Shown: positions 43,595 through 53,613 of the stretch, piece after piece
How the letters are laid out: every line of letters starts with the position of its first letter
Position numbering within the stretch: the stretch's first letter is position 1
DNA from: an uncultured beta proteobacterium
Lineage (GTDB): Bacteria > Pseudomonadota > Gammaproteobacteria > Burkholderiales > Burkholderiaceae_C
Reading direction: 5' to 3'
Assembly (NCBI GenBank): GCA_903828665.1
Contig: CAIKMZ010000109.1
Span: 1-53,629, forward strand
Length of the DNA stretch: 53,629 nucleotides
The notes under the pieces: generated by a model
What the model was told of the DNA's origin: nothing
Database searches by the model: none
What the model saw: only the letters and a program-made list of their open reading frames with translations
Translations under genes and position numbers: made by a program

Positions 43595-44941
43595 TCAGGC
43601 CTTCAGGTAACCGCCACGCTTCATGATGTCGGTGACCTTGGGCACCATGCCGTTGAGGGCCTCCTGCGCCGTCTTCTTGCCGGTCAGGGCTTCGGACACC
43701 GCAACACCGAGCGCCTGGATGTTGATTTCGTCCCACTCGGCGATGATCGGGCGCCAGTCCGGGTCCGAGTATTCAAGCTGCTGGCGCAGCGTGATGTACT
43801 CGGGATACTGGCGCACCATGCCCTGGTCCATCATGGTCGAATTGCGGCTCGGCACGCCGCCGATGCGGCAGACCGCCTTGTCCTGCTCCTTCGAGGTCAG
43901 CCACTGCATCAGCAGGAACGCGGCGTCGGCGTTCTTCGCGTTCTTCGGAATCGCCAGTCCCAGGCCGCCCGACTGCGAGGAATAACGCACGCCTTTCGGA
44001 TGCACGACGTAACTCACCTGGCCGCCGATCTTGGAGACCGAGGGGTTGTTCACCTGCCCGAAGATCAGCGACGAATCAAGGTACATCGCGGATTGCCCTT
44101 GCAGAAAGGAGGTGATCATCTCGCCCTGGCCATAGCCGGGAATGCCGACCGGGCCCGTGTCCGAGACCAGCTTGAGGAAGTTGAGCGCCTTGACGCCGAC
44201 TTCGTTGTTGAAGATCGGTTTCCACTTGTCGTCGAAGATGTGGCCGCCCAGAGGATTGACGTGCAGCAGCCAGGCATGCACGCATTGGTGACCGGCCTGA
44301 CCGCGCGAAGTGAGCGCGCCGATGCCGGCCTTCTCCTTGAGGATTGGCAACAGCTTCTCAAACTCGGTGTAGTTATCCGGCGCCTTCAGGTTGTGCTTGG
44401 CAAAGATGTCGCGCCGATAGGCCAGGATCGAGGTCTCGGCGCCGTAGGGCATGCCGTAGAGCTTGGCACCGGATCCCGCCAGATAGCCCTTGGGTCCGCC
44501 AACCAGTCCCATGTTCTCGACATAGCGCGGCACCACGTCCTTGAAATCGTAATTGGGGTCGGCCAGCGCCGGGTTCTTGAAGAAGGGCTCGAGTTCACGC
44601 AGCAAATTCTTCTTGACGTACTCGCTCTTCCACATCACCACGTAGCACACCAGGTCGTAGTCGCCGGAGGGCTTGGCCATTTCCAGCAGTTGCTTGTCCT
44701 TCATGCGCGCCATCGCGAGCTTGTCGACCTCGACCTTGATGCCGGTCTGCTTGGTGAACTCGGGCAGCAGCTTGACCATGGCGTCGTAATGCGGGTGCGC
44801 CGGGATGCTCAGCACCACGGTCTGGCCCTTGTACTTGGCATAGCGGTCCTGTGCGTAGCCGAACAGGGGCAGGGCGGCGCCGAGCAGACCGAGGGCGCCG
44901 CCGCCGGCGGTTTGAATCAGGGTGCGTCTTTTCATCTTCAT
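43595..44941 (-). CDS. Extracellular sugar-type solute-binding protein
   Basis: 448 residues of the SBP_bac_1 family. The signal region KRRTLIQTAGGGALG carries a twin arginine followed by a hydrophobic stretch and resembles a Tat signal (about 1-30). The mature domain includes KLYGMPYGAETSILAYRRDIF and FLQGQSAMYLDSSL, typical of CUT1 binding proteins. It delivers the substrate to the MalF/MalG-like permeases. The ligand cannot be read from sequence; the gene context suggests ascorbate, a related lactone or a sugar acid. Confidence 0.9.
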   Translation of the reverse strand: MKMKRRTLIQTAGGGALGLLGAALPLFGYAQDRYAKYKGQTVVLSIPAHPHYDAMVKLLPEFTKQTGIKVEVDKLAMARMKDKQLLEMAKPSGDYDLVCYVVMWKSEYVKKNLLRELEPFFKNPALADPNYDFKDVVPRYVENMGLVGGPKGYLAGSGAKLYGMPYGAETSILAYRRDIFAKHNLKAPDNYTEFEKLLPILKEKAGIGALTSRGQAGHQCVHAWLLHVNPLGGHIFDDKWKPIFNNEVGVKALNFLKLVSDTGPVGIPGYGQGEMITSFLQGQSAMYLDSSLIFGQVNNPSVSKIGGQVSYVVHPKGVRYSSQSGGLGLAIPKNAKNADAAFLLMQWLTSKEQDKAVCRIGGVPSRNSTMMDQGMVRQYPEYITLRQQLEYSDPDWRPIIAEWDEINIQALGVAVSEALTGKKTAQEALNGMVPKVTDIMKRGGYLKA

Positions 44942-44961
44942 CTCCTAAAAGTTGTCGAACA

Positions 44962-46050
<1,089 letters not shown>

Positions 46051-46069
46051 TGCAGTGCTCGCCGGCTGG

Positions 46070-47134
46070 CTAGAGGAAGGACGGGAACGGCAGGTCGGTG
46101 TCCTTGGTGAAGACATCGTCAAAGCCGCGGTCGTAGTGGTATTCCATGTCGTCCTTGTTGTCGGGGAAGATGAACTTGCCGCCGACCTGCCAGATGAAGG
46201 GCTTGAACTTGTACTTGAGCCGGTCCTTCTTCATGTTCCACAGCATGTTGATCTCCATCGGATCGGCCATGAAGTTGGACCAGATGTCGTGGTGGTAGGC
46301 GATGACGACCTTGCAGTTGAGCGCCTCGCCCATGCGCAGGATGTCCGACGAGGTCATCTTGTCAGTGACGCCGCGCGGGTTCTCGCCGTAGCTGCCCAGC
46401 GCCACGTCGATCGCGTGCTCGTTGCCGTGCTTGGCGTAGCCGTTGGAATAGTGCGAATCGCCGCTGTGGTAGACGCTGCCACCGGGTGTCCTGATCAGGT
46501 AGTTGACCGCCACGTCGTCCATGTCCGGCGGCATCTTGCCCTTGGCGGTCTGGCCTGCGGGAATGGTCAGCGCCATGGTGCGGTCGAAGGCTTCGAGCAC
46601 CACGATCTCGACGTCGCCGACCTTGACCACGTCACCGGGACGCACGGTGGTGATGCGCTCGCGCGGCACGCCCCATTTGAGCCAGACGTCGGTGCTTGAT
46701 TGCGGGCCGATGAAGGGCACGCTGGCCGGGCAATTCTTGAGAACGGCGGCGGCCACATTGATGTCGATGTGGTCGTTGTGCGTGTGCGAGGACAGAATGG
46801 CATCAACCTGGCGGATCGCAAACGGGTCGATGACGAAGGGCGAGACGCGCAGGTTGCGCTGCAGCTTGACGCAACCGGTCATGCGCGCCATCTGGTGGTG
46901 CGCATCCATCAGCGGGTTCTTCATGCTGCGCTTGCCGGTGCCGCACCAGAGGTCGATGCAGATGTTGGTGTTGCCCTCGGTCTTGACCCAGATGCCGGTG
47001 CAGGCCAGCCACCACATGGCAAAGGTGCCGGGCTTGACGACCTCGCGTTCGATCTCTTCATTGAGCCAGGTGCCCCACTGCGGGAAGGTGCTCAGGACCC
47101 AGGATTCCTTGGTGATTTCATCCAGTTTTGACAT
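46070..47134 (-). CDS. ulaG: L-ascorbate-6-phosphate lactonase (metallo-beta-lactamase fold)
   Basis: 354 residues, the same length as E. coli UlaG and very similar along the chain: the opening [52 protein letters not shown]. The metal-binding motif HTHNDHID is at 117-124. The known reaction opens L-ascorbate 6-phosphate to 3-keto-L-gulonate 6-phosphate. The gene leads the operon with the ABC transporter; its promoter is bracketed by two operator-like dyads. Because the neighbours include no PTS, its substrate must be phosphorylated inside the cell, or differ from E. coli's. Confidence 0.93.
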   Translation of the reverse strand: MSKLDEITKESWVLSTFPQWGTWLNEEIEREVVKPGTFAMWWLACTGIWVKTEGNTNICIDLWCGTGKRSMKNPLMDAHHQMARMTGCVKLQRNLRVSPFVIDPFAIRQVDAILSSHTHNDHIDINVAAAVLKNCPASVPFIGPQSSTDVWLKWGVPRERITTVRPGDVVKVGDVEIVVLEAFDRTMALTIPAGQTAKGKMPPDMDDVAVNYLIRTPGGSVYHSGDSHYSNGYAKHGNEHAIDVALGSYGENPRGVTDKMTSSDILRMGEALNCKVVIAYHHDIWSNFMADPMEINMLWNMKKDRLKYKFKPFIWQVGGKFIFPDNKDDMEYHYDRGFDDVFTKDTDLPFPSFL

Positions 47135-47175
47135 CGTGTCGCCTCATAAGAATCGACGAATCGCCTTCGTCGATA

Positions 47176-47188
47176 GGATCATTTTGAT
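47176..47188. promoter_or_regulatory. Operator-like site, downstream of the ulaG promoter
   Basis: GGATCATTTTGAT, an imperfect dyad. The identical 13 bases occur in reverse orientation at 48416-48428 in front of the kinase gene. It lies about 21 bases downstream of the predicted -10 box, a good place for repression. A DeoR-type regulator (gene at 50019) is the likely binder. Confidence 0.65.
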
Positions 47189-47208
47189 AAAAACTCTGAA
47201 CTTCAATG

Positions 47209-47236
47209 ATATTAAGACGAATCATCGAAAAACCAA
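47209..47236 (-). promoter_or_regulatory. Candidate sigma-70 promoter of the ulaG-ABC operon
   Basis: On the minus strand TTGGTT (47236-47231) and TAATAT (47214-47209) are separated by 16 bases. Operator-like dyads lie on both sides, at 47239-47253 and 47176-47188. Confidence 0.55.
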
Positions 47237-47238
47237 TT

Positions 47239-47253
47239 GGATCAATTTGATCC
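47239..47253. promoter_or_regulatory. Operator-like palindrome upstream of the ulaG promoter
   Basis: GGATCAATTTGATCC is a perfect palindrome of two 7-base arms about one central T. It abuts the predicted -35 box of the ulaG promoter and shares GGATCA-(A/T)TTTGAT with three other sites in this cluster. Confidence 0.7.
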
Positions 47254-47278
47254 TTGTCTGGTGTTTCTTTGCGCAGAA

Positions 47279-48313
47279 TCAACAATTGAAGAAATAGAGT
47301 GCGGCCTCGGCCTTCTCCCGGTTCGCCGCGACCAGAACGTCCCGTCCCGGCTCATGCAGCACATAGACATTGCTCGGGCCGACGCCCTCCTCTATCACCT
47401 CGGCGCGGAGTTGCAGCGTCGAGCCGGGCTGCGCATGCACATAGAACAGCTGCTGTTTGCCGCGCCGGCAGCCGCCGATGAACACGGGCTTGCCCGCCAG
47501 CGTCGTGCCGACGACGACGTGGTAGAACTCGGACACCTCCGGATGCTCGAACACCTTGCAGAACTTGCCGTCAATCTTCTTGTAGACCCGAAAGTACGAG
47601 CCATGAAAGGGCTCGATAGTGGCGAATTCCAGTTCGCCGTCACCGTCGATATCGACGGCCGAGATGTCGCTGATCGGCCAGTCCATGAACTGCCGGATTT
47701 GCCACGCTGCGCCGGGCGCTTGCGGCGGCTTCACGTCGAAGGCGCCCTGTTCGCAGGTCACCAGGCTGGTCATGGCCGCGCCCTGTGTCAGGCGGCTGTA
47801 GCCATGGTTTTTGGTGAGGCCGTCCTTGAGCACCGACAGTTCCAGCGGTTTGCCGGGGATGAACTCGCCAACCCATATCTTGCCGGGGTCGGACCAGTCT
47901 TCCTTGGACTGCTTGGTCGTTGCCAGCGTGCAGCCGATGAAGTAGAGGCGATCGCCCACGCTCAGCAGGTCGAAGCGGTGGATATAGGGCAGGTGCAGCA
48001 CGTCGCTGACCGCGTAACCGCCGCTGGCCAGCGGTCGCACGTGGACCACCTTGGCCTCTTCCCACTGGAACATCTTGAAGAACTTTTGCACGGCAAGAAA
48101 CTCGCCGTTGGTTCCAGGGATTGGCACGATCGACATGGTCCCGCCGGGACCGTCCCACACCGTGTGCGACGCCTCGTAGTCGGGCCCGCTCCAGGCCAGG
48201 CAAGGCCCCTCGCCTTCCGTTGCCAACAGGATTCTGGACTGGCCATCAACGACGATGCTGTTGGCCGAATAGCAGCGGTTCATCTCGGTCAGGAATCGTT
48301 TTTCAAATTTCAT
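47279..48313 (-). CDS. FG-GAP/VCBS-like beta-propeller protein of unknown function
   Basis: 344 residues that I cannot place in a named family. There is no signal peptide, so it is probably cytoplasmic. A calcium-loop-like repeat DIDGDGELEFATIEPFHG (about residues 215-232) and blade-like repeated strands (SIVVDGQSRILLATEGEGP, GKPVFIGGCRRGKQQLFYV, PGRDVLVAANREKAEAALYFF) suggest a beta-propeller. The ATG at 48313 has GGAG about 9 bases upstream. It is transcribed toward ulaG and shares a divergent control region with the kinase, so it is part of the pathway. A sugar-binding, lactone-cleaving or scaffold role are all open. Confidence 0.78.
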   Translation of the reverse strand: MKFEKRFLTEMNRCYSANSIVVDGQSRILLATEGEGPCLAWSGPDYEASHTVWDGPGGTMSIVPIPGTNGEFLAVQKFFKMFQWEEAKVVHVRPLASGGYAVSDVLHLPYIHRFDLLSVGDRLYFIGCTLATTKQSKEDWSDPGKIWVGEFIPGKPLELSVLKDGLTKNHGYSRLTQGAAMTSLVTCEQGAFDVKPPQAPGAAWQIRQFMDWPISDISAVDIDGDGELEFATIEPFHGSYFRVYKKIDGKFCKVFEHPEVSEFYHVVVGTTLAGKPVFIGGCRRGKQQLFYVHAQPGSTLQLRAEVIEEGVGPSNVYVLHEPGRDVLVAANREKAEAALYFFNC

Positions 48314-48489
48314 GGCGCTCACTCCAGTACATCAAAATGAATACATACAGTTTCGAACGGATCAATTTTATGCCTGCCTGCGCGCGATGAATGATCATTG
48401 AGGTATTGAATTGGAATCAAAATGATCCGTCGTGGCTTTATTGCTCTTACAATGATCTTCCCAATGCATCCAGCAGGAAATCGCGCGTC
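48314..48489. promoter_or_regulatory. Divergent control region of the FG-GAP protein and FGGY kinase genes
   Basis: AT-rich 176-base gap with clustered related dyads: ATCAAAATGAAT at 48331-48342, GGATCAATTTTAT at 48359-48371, the short palindrome ATGATCAT at 48391-48398, and ATCAAAATGATCC at 48416-48428. The last is the exact inverse of 47176-47188. A possible -10 box for the kinase is TACAAT at 48448-48453. This looks like a multi-site operator for one regulator. Confidence 0.65.
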
Positions 48490-50022
48490 ATGAAGGCCAT
48501 CATCACCGTCGATGTCGGAACGACCAGCATCAGAGCCTGCCTCCATGGTGCAGACGCACAGCTGGTTCACATGGAACAGCGCGAGAATGTTCCGATCCTT
48601 CTTGACGAGGGCCGTGTCGAGCAGGACCCGCTTGCCTGCCAGGCTGGCGTGCTCGCGGTGCTGAAGGTCTGCGCCGAGCTGGCAAAGGCCAAAGGGTTCG
48701 AGCCCTTGTGCCTGGCGATTGCCGCACAGCGCTCGTCGGTGATCCCGGTGGACCGGCAAGGCCGGTGCCTGCATCCGGCCATCATGTGGCAAGACCGCCG
48801 CAGCGCCGAACTGGCGCGCGAAATGGACGCGCACAACCCCCTTGTCTACGGCAAGACCGGACTGCGCATTTCGCCGGTGTTCTCGGCCCTGAAGATGACC
48901 TGGCTGCGCCGCAACCGGCCTGAGGTCTGGCGCAAGACGCACAAGCTGCTGGGCATTCAGGACTGGATCATCCACGGCCTGACCGGCGCCTTTGTCACCG
49001 ATCAGACCTTTGGCAGCCGCACCAACCTGCTCAACCTGCAAACGCGGCAGTGGGACAGCGACCTGCTCTCGCTGTTCGAGGTCGAGCGTGACATGCTGTG
49101 CGATCTGGTCGCGCCGGGTTCGGTGGTCGGCGTGCTCAGCGCGCAGGCCGCCCATGCCACCGGGTTGAAGGCCGGTCTGAGCGTGGTCTCGGCCGGTGGC
49201 GACCAGCAGTGCGCGGCGCTCGGTCTGGGCCTCTTCAGCGGCGAGCGCGCCGTCTCCAACACCGGCACGGGCTCGTATCTGATCGGGCACGCCGACAAGC
49301 CGGTGTTCGATCCGGCGATGGGACTGTCCTGCAATGTCTCGGCGCTTCCCGGCGCCTACATCGTCGAGGCTGCGGTGCTGACCTCGGGCACGATCTACCG
49401 CTGGTTCAACGAATCGGTGTGCAGAAGCGCCGACGCCGCCGGCGCCCCGTTCGAAACCCTCAATGCCGAGGCGGCGCTGGCGCCACCGGGTGCCAAAGAT
49501 CTGCTGCTGCTGCCGCATTTCAAGGGCTGCGGCTCGCCCTACTGGGACCCGCAGGCCAAAGGCGTCTTCTTCAACGTCAGCCTGAGCACATCGCGCGGCG
49601 ACATGGCGCGCGCCATTCTCGAAGGCATTGGCATCGAGATGAAGGCCAGCCTGGAACTGGTGGAGCGCCTGTGCGGCAGCGTTCGGTCCGTCAGTGTTTC
49701 CGGCGGCCTGACCAAGTCGGACCTGTTCAATCAAATCCAGAGCGACATCTTCGAGCGCCCTGTGCTGCGCTTCGCAAACAACGAAGCCACCTCCTCGGGC
49801 GCGTGGATGGCCGGCGCAGTCGCCTGCGGCGTCGCGGCCAGCTACCCGGCCGCCTTCGCGCGCCTGAGCGAACGCTGCGCGTCCATCACCTACCAAAGCA
49901 ATGCCGCCCACCACGCCCTCTATGCGCGCAAACGGGCGCAGTCGCTGGCGCTGTACCAGGCACTGGCCGCACCCGGCTTTCGCGCCGTCTTCGATCAACA
50001 AACAAGAGGTTCAAGCCCATGA
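48490..50022 (+). CDS. FGGY-family carbohydrate kinase
   Basis: 510 residues with two actin-fold domains. The N-terminal phosphate-1 region is VDVGTTSIRACLHG. WQDRR at 100-104 is like that of glycerol kinases. NTGTGSYLIGHADKP and the FGGY_C segment GCGSPYWDPQAKGVFFNVSLSTSRGDM are intact, as is the late GGLTKSDLFNQIQSD. The substrate is not fixed by eye: pentulose, glycerol and related kinases share these features. Since uptake is by an ABC transporter, which does not phosphorylate, this enzyme probably makes the phosphorylated substrate for UlaG or for UlaE/UlaF. Its stop overlaps the DeoR gene start in ATGA. Confidence 0.9.
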   Translation: MKAIITVDVGTTSIRACLHGADAQLVHMEQRENVPILLDEGRVEQDPLACQAGVLAVLKVCAELAKAKGFEPLCLAIAAQRSSVIPVDRQGRCLHPAIMWQDRRSAELAREMDAHNPLVYGKTGLRISPVFSALKMTWLRRNRPEVWRKTHKLLGIQDWIIHGLTGAFVTDQTFGSRTNLLNLQTRQWDSDLLSLFEVERDMLCDLVAPGSVVGVLSAQAAHATGLKAGLSVVSAGGDQQCAALGLGLFSGERAVSNTGTGSYLIGHADKPVFDPAMGLSCNVSALPGAYIVEAAVLTSGTIYRWFNESVCRSADAAGAPFETLNAEAALAPPGAKDLLLLPHFKGCGSPYWDPQAKGVFFNVSLSTSRGDMARAILEGIGIEMKASLELVERLCGSVRSVSVSGGLTKSDLFNQIQSDIFERPVLRFANNEATSSGAWMAGAVACGVAASYPAAFARLSERCASITYQSNAAHHALYARKRAQSLALYQALAAPGFRAVFDQQTRGSSP

Positions 50023-50813
50023 CAAGCCCACGCGCACCCGCCAAGGTCAGCAACTACCGGCACAAGAAGATCCTGGAGATGCTGCGCCTGCGCCAGTCGG
50101 TCTCGGCTGACGAACTGGCAGCCGAGTTCGGCGTCTCCAAGATCACGATCCGGCGCGACCTCGATGCGCTTGCGCACGACAAGCTGATCGACCGGACGCG
50201 CGGCGGCGCGGTATCGGTGTCGGGCCTGCGGCTCGAAGAAGTGTTCGACCAGAAAGACCACACGGCCAAGCGCGAGAAAGCGCTGATCGGCCGCTATGTC
50301 GCCTCGCTCGTCAACGAGAACGAAACCATTTTTGTCAACGCCGGCTCGACGACGCTGGAGTTCATCCATTACCTGCACGGCAAGAAGGTGCGCATCGTCA
50401 CAAACAACGCGGCCTGCCTGGCGCTGGAGCTCGACCCGCAGCAGGAGCTGATCCTGCTCGGCGGCGACTACCGCGCGCAATCCAAATCACTGGTCGGCGA
50501 CCTCACGATCGCGGGCCTGAGCGGCGTGTTCTCCAGCCTGACCGTGCTCGGCATCAATGGCGTGAGCATCACCAAGGGCTGCACGACGGCGGTGAACCAG
50601 GAGACCCGCGTTAACAAGATGATGATCGAGCATTCCAGCGGCAAGGTGATCGTGGTGGCCGATCACACCAAGCTCAATTGCGTGTCGAGCTTCCTGACCT
50701 GCGCGCTCGATGACATCGACATGATCGTGACCGACTGGCTGGCGCCGCTGTCCTTTTGCGAGGAACTGGAGCAGGCCGGCGTCACCGTCGTGCGCGTGCC
50801 CGAAGAAGGCTGA
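50019..50813 (+). CDS. DeoR-family transcription regulator
   Basis: 264 residues. The N-terminal DeoR helix-turn-helix (about 13-68) reads HKKILEMLRLRQSVSADELAAEFGVSKITIRRDLDALAHDKLIDRTRGGA (given in parts here for identification). The C-terminal sensor domain has NAGSTTLEF, IVTNN, LLGGDYRA and VVADHTKL, which bind a phosphosugar in relatives such as UlaR, GlpR and AgaR. Coupled to the kinase gene by a 4-base overlap. It is the obvious candidate to bind the GGATCA-type operators at 47176-47253 and 48331-48428 and respond to a phosphorylated pathway intermediate. Confidence 0.92.
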   Translation: MTSPRAPAKVSNYRHKKILEMLRLRQSVSADELAAEFGVSKITIRRDLDALAHDKLIDRTRGGAVSVSGLRLEEVFDQKDHTAKREKALIGRYVASLVNENETIFVNAGSTTLEFIHYLHGKKVRIVTNNAACLALELDPQQELILLGGDYRAQSKSLVGDLTIAGLSGVFSSLTVLGINGVSITKGCTTAVNQETRVNKMMIEHSSGKVIVVADHTKLNCVSSFLTCALDDIDMIVTDWLAPLSFCEELEQAGVTVVRVPEEG

Positions 50814-50828
50814 GCGGCCCCGGTTGTC

Positions 50829-50891
50829 ATCCCGGGCCCTGACCCGGGATCCAGTGCCACGCGCACCATGGATTGCGGATCAAGTCCGCAA
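50829..50891. repeat. REP-like pair of palindromes between convergent genes
   Basis: Two adjacent hairpins: ATCCCGGG/CCCGGGAT at 50829-50850 (8-bp stem, 6-base loop) and TTGCGGA/TCCGCAA at 50873-50891 (7-bp stem, 5-base loop). The wording GTCATCCCGGG...GACCCGGGATCCAG followed by GCGGATCAAGTCCGC is like a mobile intergenic palindrome seen in many proteobacteria. It sits between the convergent DeoR and ulaF genes and could terminate both transcripts. Confidence 0.7.
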
Positions 50892-50910
50892 AGACAAACC
50901 GGCAGCTAAA

Positions 50911-51606
50911 TTACTTTTGCCCGTAATAGGCGCCTGGCCCGTGCTTGCGCAGGAAGTGCTTTTCCAGCAGGTACTGCGGCATGGCCGGCTGGCCCGCATT
51001 GAGCTGCAGCGTCAGCAGCGCCATGCGGGCCGTGAGTTCGAGCACGGCGGCATTGTGAACGGCGGCGTTGGCGTCGGCGCCCCAGGTGAACGGGCCGTGA
51101 TTGGCCACCAGCACGGCCGGCATGCGGCTGGCGTCGATGCCCGCGTCCTCGAAGCACTTGACGATGGCCAGCCCGGTTTGCATCTCGTATTCGCCACCGA
51201 CCTGCTCTGCCGTCAGCGTCGGCGTGCAGGGAATCTCGCCGAAGAAATAGTCCGCATGCGTCGTCCCCAGCGCGGGGATGCCGCGACAGGCCTGCGCCCA
51301 GACCGTGGCCCAGGTCGAGTGCGTGTGCACGATGCCGCCGATCGACGCAAAGTGCCGATAAAGCTCCAGGTGCGTTGCCAGGTCGGATGAGGGCCGCAGC
51401 TTGCCTTCGAGCACGCGGCCGTCCATGTCGACCACCACCATGTCGGCGGGCGTCATGGACTCGTAGGGAACGCCGCTGGGCTTGATGACGATGGCGCCGC
51501 TTTGCGCGTCCTTGCCGCTGACATTGCCCCAGGTGAAATTGACCAGGCCGAGCCTGGGCAATTCCAGATTGGCGTCGAGCACCTGTTGTTTGAGCGATTC
51601 CAGCAT
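50911..51606 (-). CDS. ulaF: L-ribulose-5-phosphate 4-epimerase
   Basis: 231 residues, matching E. coli UlaF/AraD closely: [25 protein letters not shown], the zinc ligands in [27 protein letters not shown], and the C-terminal [11 protein letters not shown]. It turns L-ribulose 5-phosphate into D-xylulose 5-phosphate, the entry to the pentose phosphate pathway. Its ATG overlaps the ulaE stop codon (TGATG), so the two genes are coupled. AraD and SgbE have the same fold; the ulaE neighbour favours the UlaF assignment. Confidence 0.93.
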   Translation of the reverse strand: MLESLKQQVLDANLELPRLGLVNFTWGNVSGKDAQSGAIVIKPSGVPYESMTPADMVVVDMDGRVLEGKLRPSSDLATHLELYRHFASIGGIVHTHSTWATVWAQACRGIPALGTTHADYFFGEIPCTPTLTAEQVGGEYEMQTGLAIVKCFEDAGIDASRMPAVLVANHGPFTWGADANAAVHNAAVLELTARMALLTLQLNAGQPAMPQYLLEKHFLRKHGPGAYYGQK

Positions 51607-52460
51607 CACGCGTAGCCTCCGAGTTTCAAGCGCTCGCCCACCCACTGCCGCGCCTGGGCGATCTCGCGCAGCGGATCGGCGGCCTTTTCGGTCCACATCT
51701 CGACCAGAAACGGCCCGGCGTACTTGAGCGCGTGCAGCGTCTTGAAGCAGCGCACAAAATCGACCGTGCCTTCGCCGAACGGCACATCGCGAAACGCGCC
51801 CGCAAAGCCGGGTCCGACCGGTTTGGTTTCCTTGACGTGAACGCCGACGATGTGGTGGATGCCGGCTGTCAATTCGTCGGCCACATCGTTGCCCCAGGCC
51901 GTGAGATTGCCCAGATCGGGATAGACCTTGAACCAGGGCGACCGCAGCCGCTCCTTGAGCTTGAGGTACTTGGTGATCGAGTTCAGAAACGGCGTGTCCA
52001 TGATCTCCAGCGCCAGCATCACCTGGTGCTGTGCAGCCACTTCCAGCGCGCGCTCCATGCCATCGCAATAGCGCTGGCGCGACTCCAGCGTGGTGGGCTC
52101 GTAGTAGACGTCGTAGCCGGCCAGCTGGATCACGCGGATGCCGGTGTCGCCGGCAAAACGGATGGCCTTCTCCATGAAGGTGGCGGCCTGCGCCCGAACG
52201 GCCAGGTCAGCGCTGCCGAACGGAATCTTGCGATGCCCCGACAGGCACATGGACGGAACGGGAATACCAGCTTCGCGCGAGGCGCGAAAGAAATCGAGCC
52301 GCTCGGCCAGCGACCAGTCCAGCCGCGCCATGCGCTCGGGCGTCTCGTCGACCGACATCTCCAGAAAATCGTAGCCGGCATCGCGCGCTGCGGCGAAGCG
52401 CTGCGCCCAACTCAGGTCTTTGGGCAGGGCCTTTTCGTAAATCCCGATCGGGTTGTGCAT
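51606..52460 (-). CDS. ulaE: L-ribulose-5-phosphate (L-xylulose-5-phosphate) 3-epimerase
   Basis: 284 residues, same length as E. coli UlaE and very similar: [90 protein letters not shown]-barrel isomerase of the xylose-isomerase-like family; catalytic Glu and metal ligands lie in EIMD, YPDLGN and EMW. It converts L-xylulose 5-phosphate to L-ribulose 5-phosphate, then UlaF continues. An AAGGAT site precedes the ATG. No GGATCA-type operator is visible in its upstream region, so its control may differ from ulaG. Confidence 0.94.
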   Translation of the reverse strand: MHNPIGIYEKALPKDLSWAQRFAAARDAGYDFLEMSVDETPERMARLDWSLAERLDFFRASREAGIPVPSMCLSGHRKIPFGSADLAVRAQAATFMEKAIRFAGDTGIRVIQLAGYDVYYEPTTLESRQRYCDGMERALEVAAQHQVMLALEIMDTPFLNSITKYLKLKERLRSPWFKVYPDLGNLTAWGNDVADELTAGIHHIVGVHVKETKPVGPGFAGAFRDVPFGEGTVDFVRCFKTLHALKYAGPFLVEMWTEKAADPLREIAQARQWVGERLKLGGYA

Positions 52461-52774
52461 GGGCTTCTACATCCTTTGCGAAATTGTAGTTGAGCATGCA
52501 GGAGCCAATCGGTAGCCGGTGTACCACCAAACACAACAAACCCCGTATTTTTCAATTCCGGCCAGAACCTGCCGCTGGAACTTTCGGCCATTAGGCAAAG
52601 AATGACATAGACCGGCCACTCGTTGAACTCAGGTGACGGGCAACTGAGTGCCCTTGGACGAAACCGCTCGCGCGGTAGGTCGCTTCGAAATGGTGTTGGT
52701 GTTTGTTGCAGGGCGAGTTCGTGGCTATGTTGCGAACTGGGGCAATCGGCCTCGTTCACAACAGGAGCACCACC
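52461..52774. other. Junction region between ulaE and the recombinase, no gene recognised
   Basis: These 314 bases hold the ulaE promoter (possible -10 TACAAT on the minus strand near 52486-52491) and the leader of the recombinase gene, which ends in a good AGGAG site. Short frames on both strands have no coding character that I trust. The base composition is lower in GC than the ulaEF genes, as expected at an insertion boundary. Confidence 0.5.
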
Positions 52775-53536
52775 ATGGAACCATCAAGTTCAGCAGTCTC
52801 GCCGCTACGGCAACGCATGATCGAGGACATGCGCATGCGAAAGCTGTGCGACAAGACCCAGACCGCCTATATCCGCGCCGTGCGCAAGTTGGCGGCATAT
52901 CTAAAACGTTCACCCGACACCGCAACTGCGGAGGAACTACGGCGCTTTCAGTTGCACCTGGTCGATCTTGGTACCTCGCCGGCCACGATCAATGCCACCA
53001 TCATGGGATTGAAGTTCTTCTTTGACGTCACGCTCGATCGTGGCGAGTTGATGGCCAAGATGCAATCTGTGCGCATGCCGCGCACCCTGCCGGTGGTGCT
53101 CAGCCGCGACGAGGTCGCACGCCTGATTGCTGCCGCACCAAACCTGAAATCGCAGACGGCCCTGTCGATCGCGTACGGCACGGGATTACGCGCCAGCGAG
53201 GTGACCGCGCTGAAGGTGGGTGACATTGACAGCGAGCGCATGATGCTGCGCGTGGAACAGGGTAAAGGCCAGAAGGACCGTTATGCCATGCTCTCGCCCA
53301 TATTGTTGGAGCGGCTGCGTTGCTGGTGGCGCCTTGGTCATGCTCAGGGCAAGATCCTGCCCGGCGGCTGGCTGTTCCCCGGCCTCAATCCGATGGACCC
53401 GGTGACCGCGCGACAACTCAACCGTGCCATCCACGCCGCTGCCGAGACTGCCAAGATCGACAAGCGCGTTTCGATGCATACGCTGCGCCACTATGTCCCG
53501 CACCGGACTATGTCCGGTAGCTGCGGATTTGCCTGA
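52775..53536 (+). pseudogene. Tyrosine recombinase/integrase, truncated before the catalytic tyrosine
   Basis: 253 residues remain. An N-terminal SAM-like core-binding domain (about 10-90, LRQRMIEDMRMRKLCDKTQTAYIRAVRKL) is followed by the catalytic domain. Arg139 in GTGLRASEV, the lysine region KGQKDR (164-169) and the HTLRH motif (235-239) are present. The chain then changes to YVPHRTMSGSCGFA and stops, missing the expected SFATHLLE segment, the LGH motif and the tyrosine. This recombinase type often accompanies IS91-like elements. The ATG follows AGGAG. The missing end appears to have been displaced by inserted DNA beginning near 53491. Confidence 0.85.
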
Positions 53537-53572
53537 GGCGGCGCGACGCTTGGTCACTTACGCTGGACATAG
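53491..53572. repeat. CTATGTCC repeats and hairpin at the recombinase break
   Basis: CTATGTCC occurs at 53491-53498 and again at 53508-53515, and its inverse GGACATAG at 53565-53572. The second copy lies inside a perfect hairpin, ACCGGAC-TAT-GTCCGGT at 53502-53518. The repeats begin exactly where the recombinase loses its family sequence, so they may be the terminal structure of an inserted element. Confidence 0.55.
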
Positions 53573-53613
53573 TAATCATCCTTGCCGGGCATCCCGCCCG
53601 CAAGGAGACCATT

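Noticed and set aside
48319-50001. 560-codon minus-strand open frame opposite the FGGY kinase
   Set aside because: Antisense to an intact kinase with all its motifs; the frame has no family features.
52412-52759. 115-codon minus-strand frame upstream of ulaE
   Set aside because: It overlaps the ulaE start and recombinase leader, lacks a domain, and has irregular composition.
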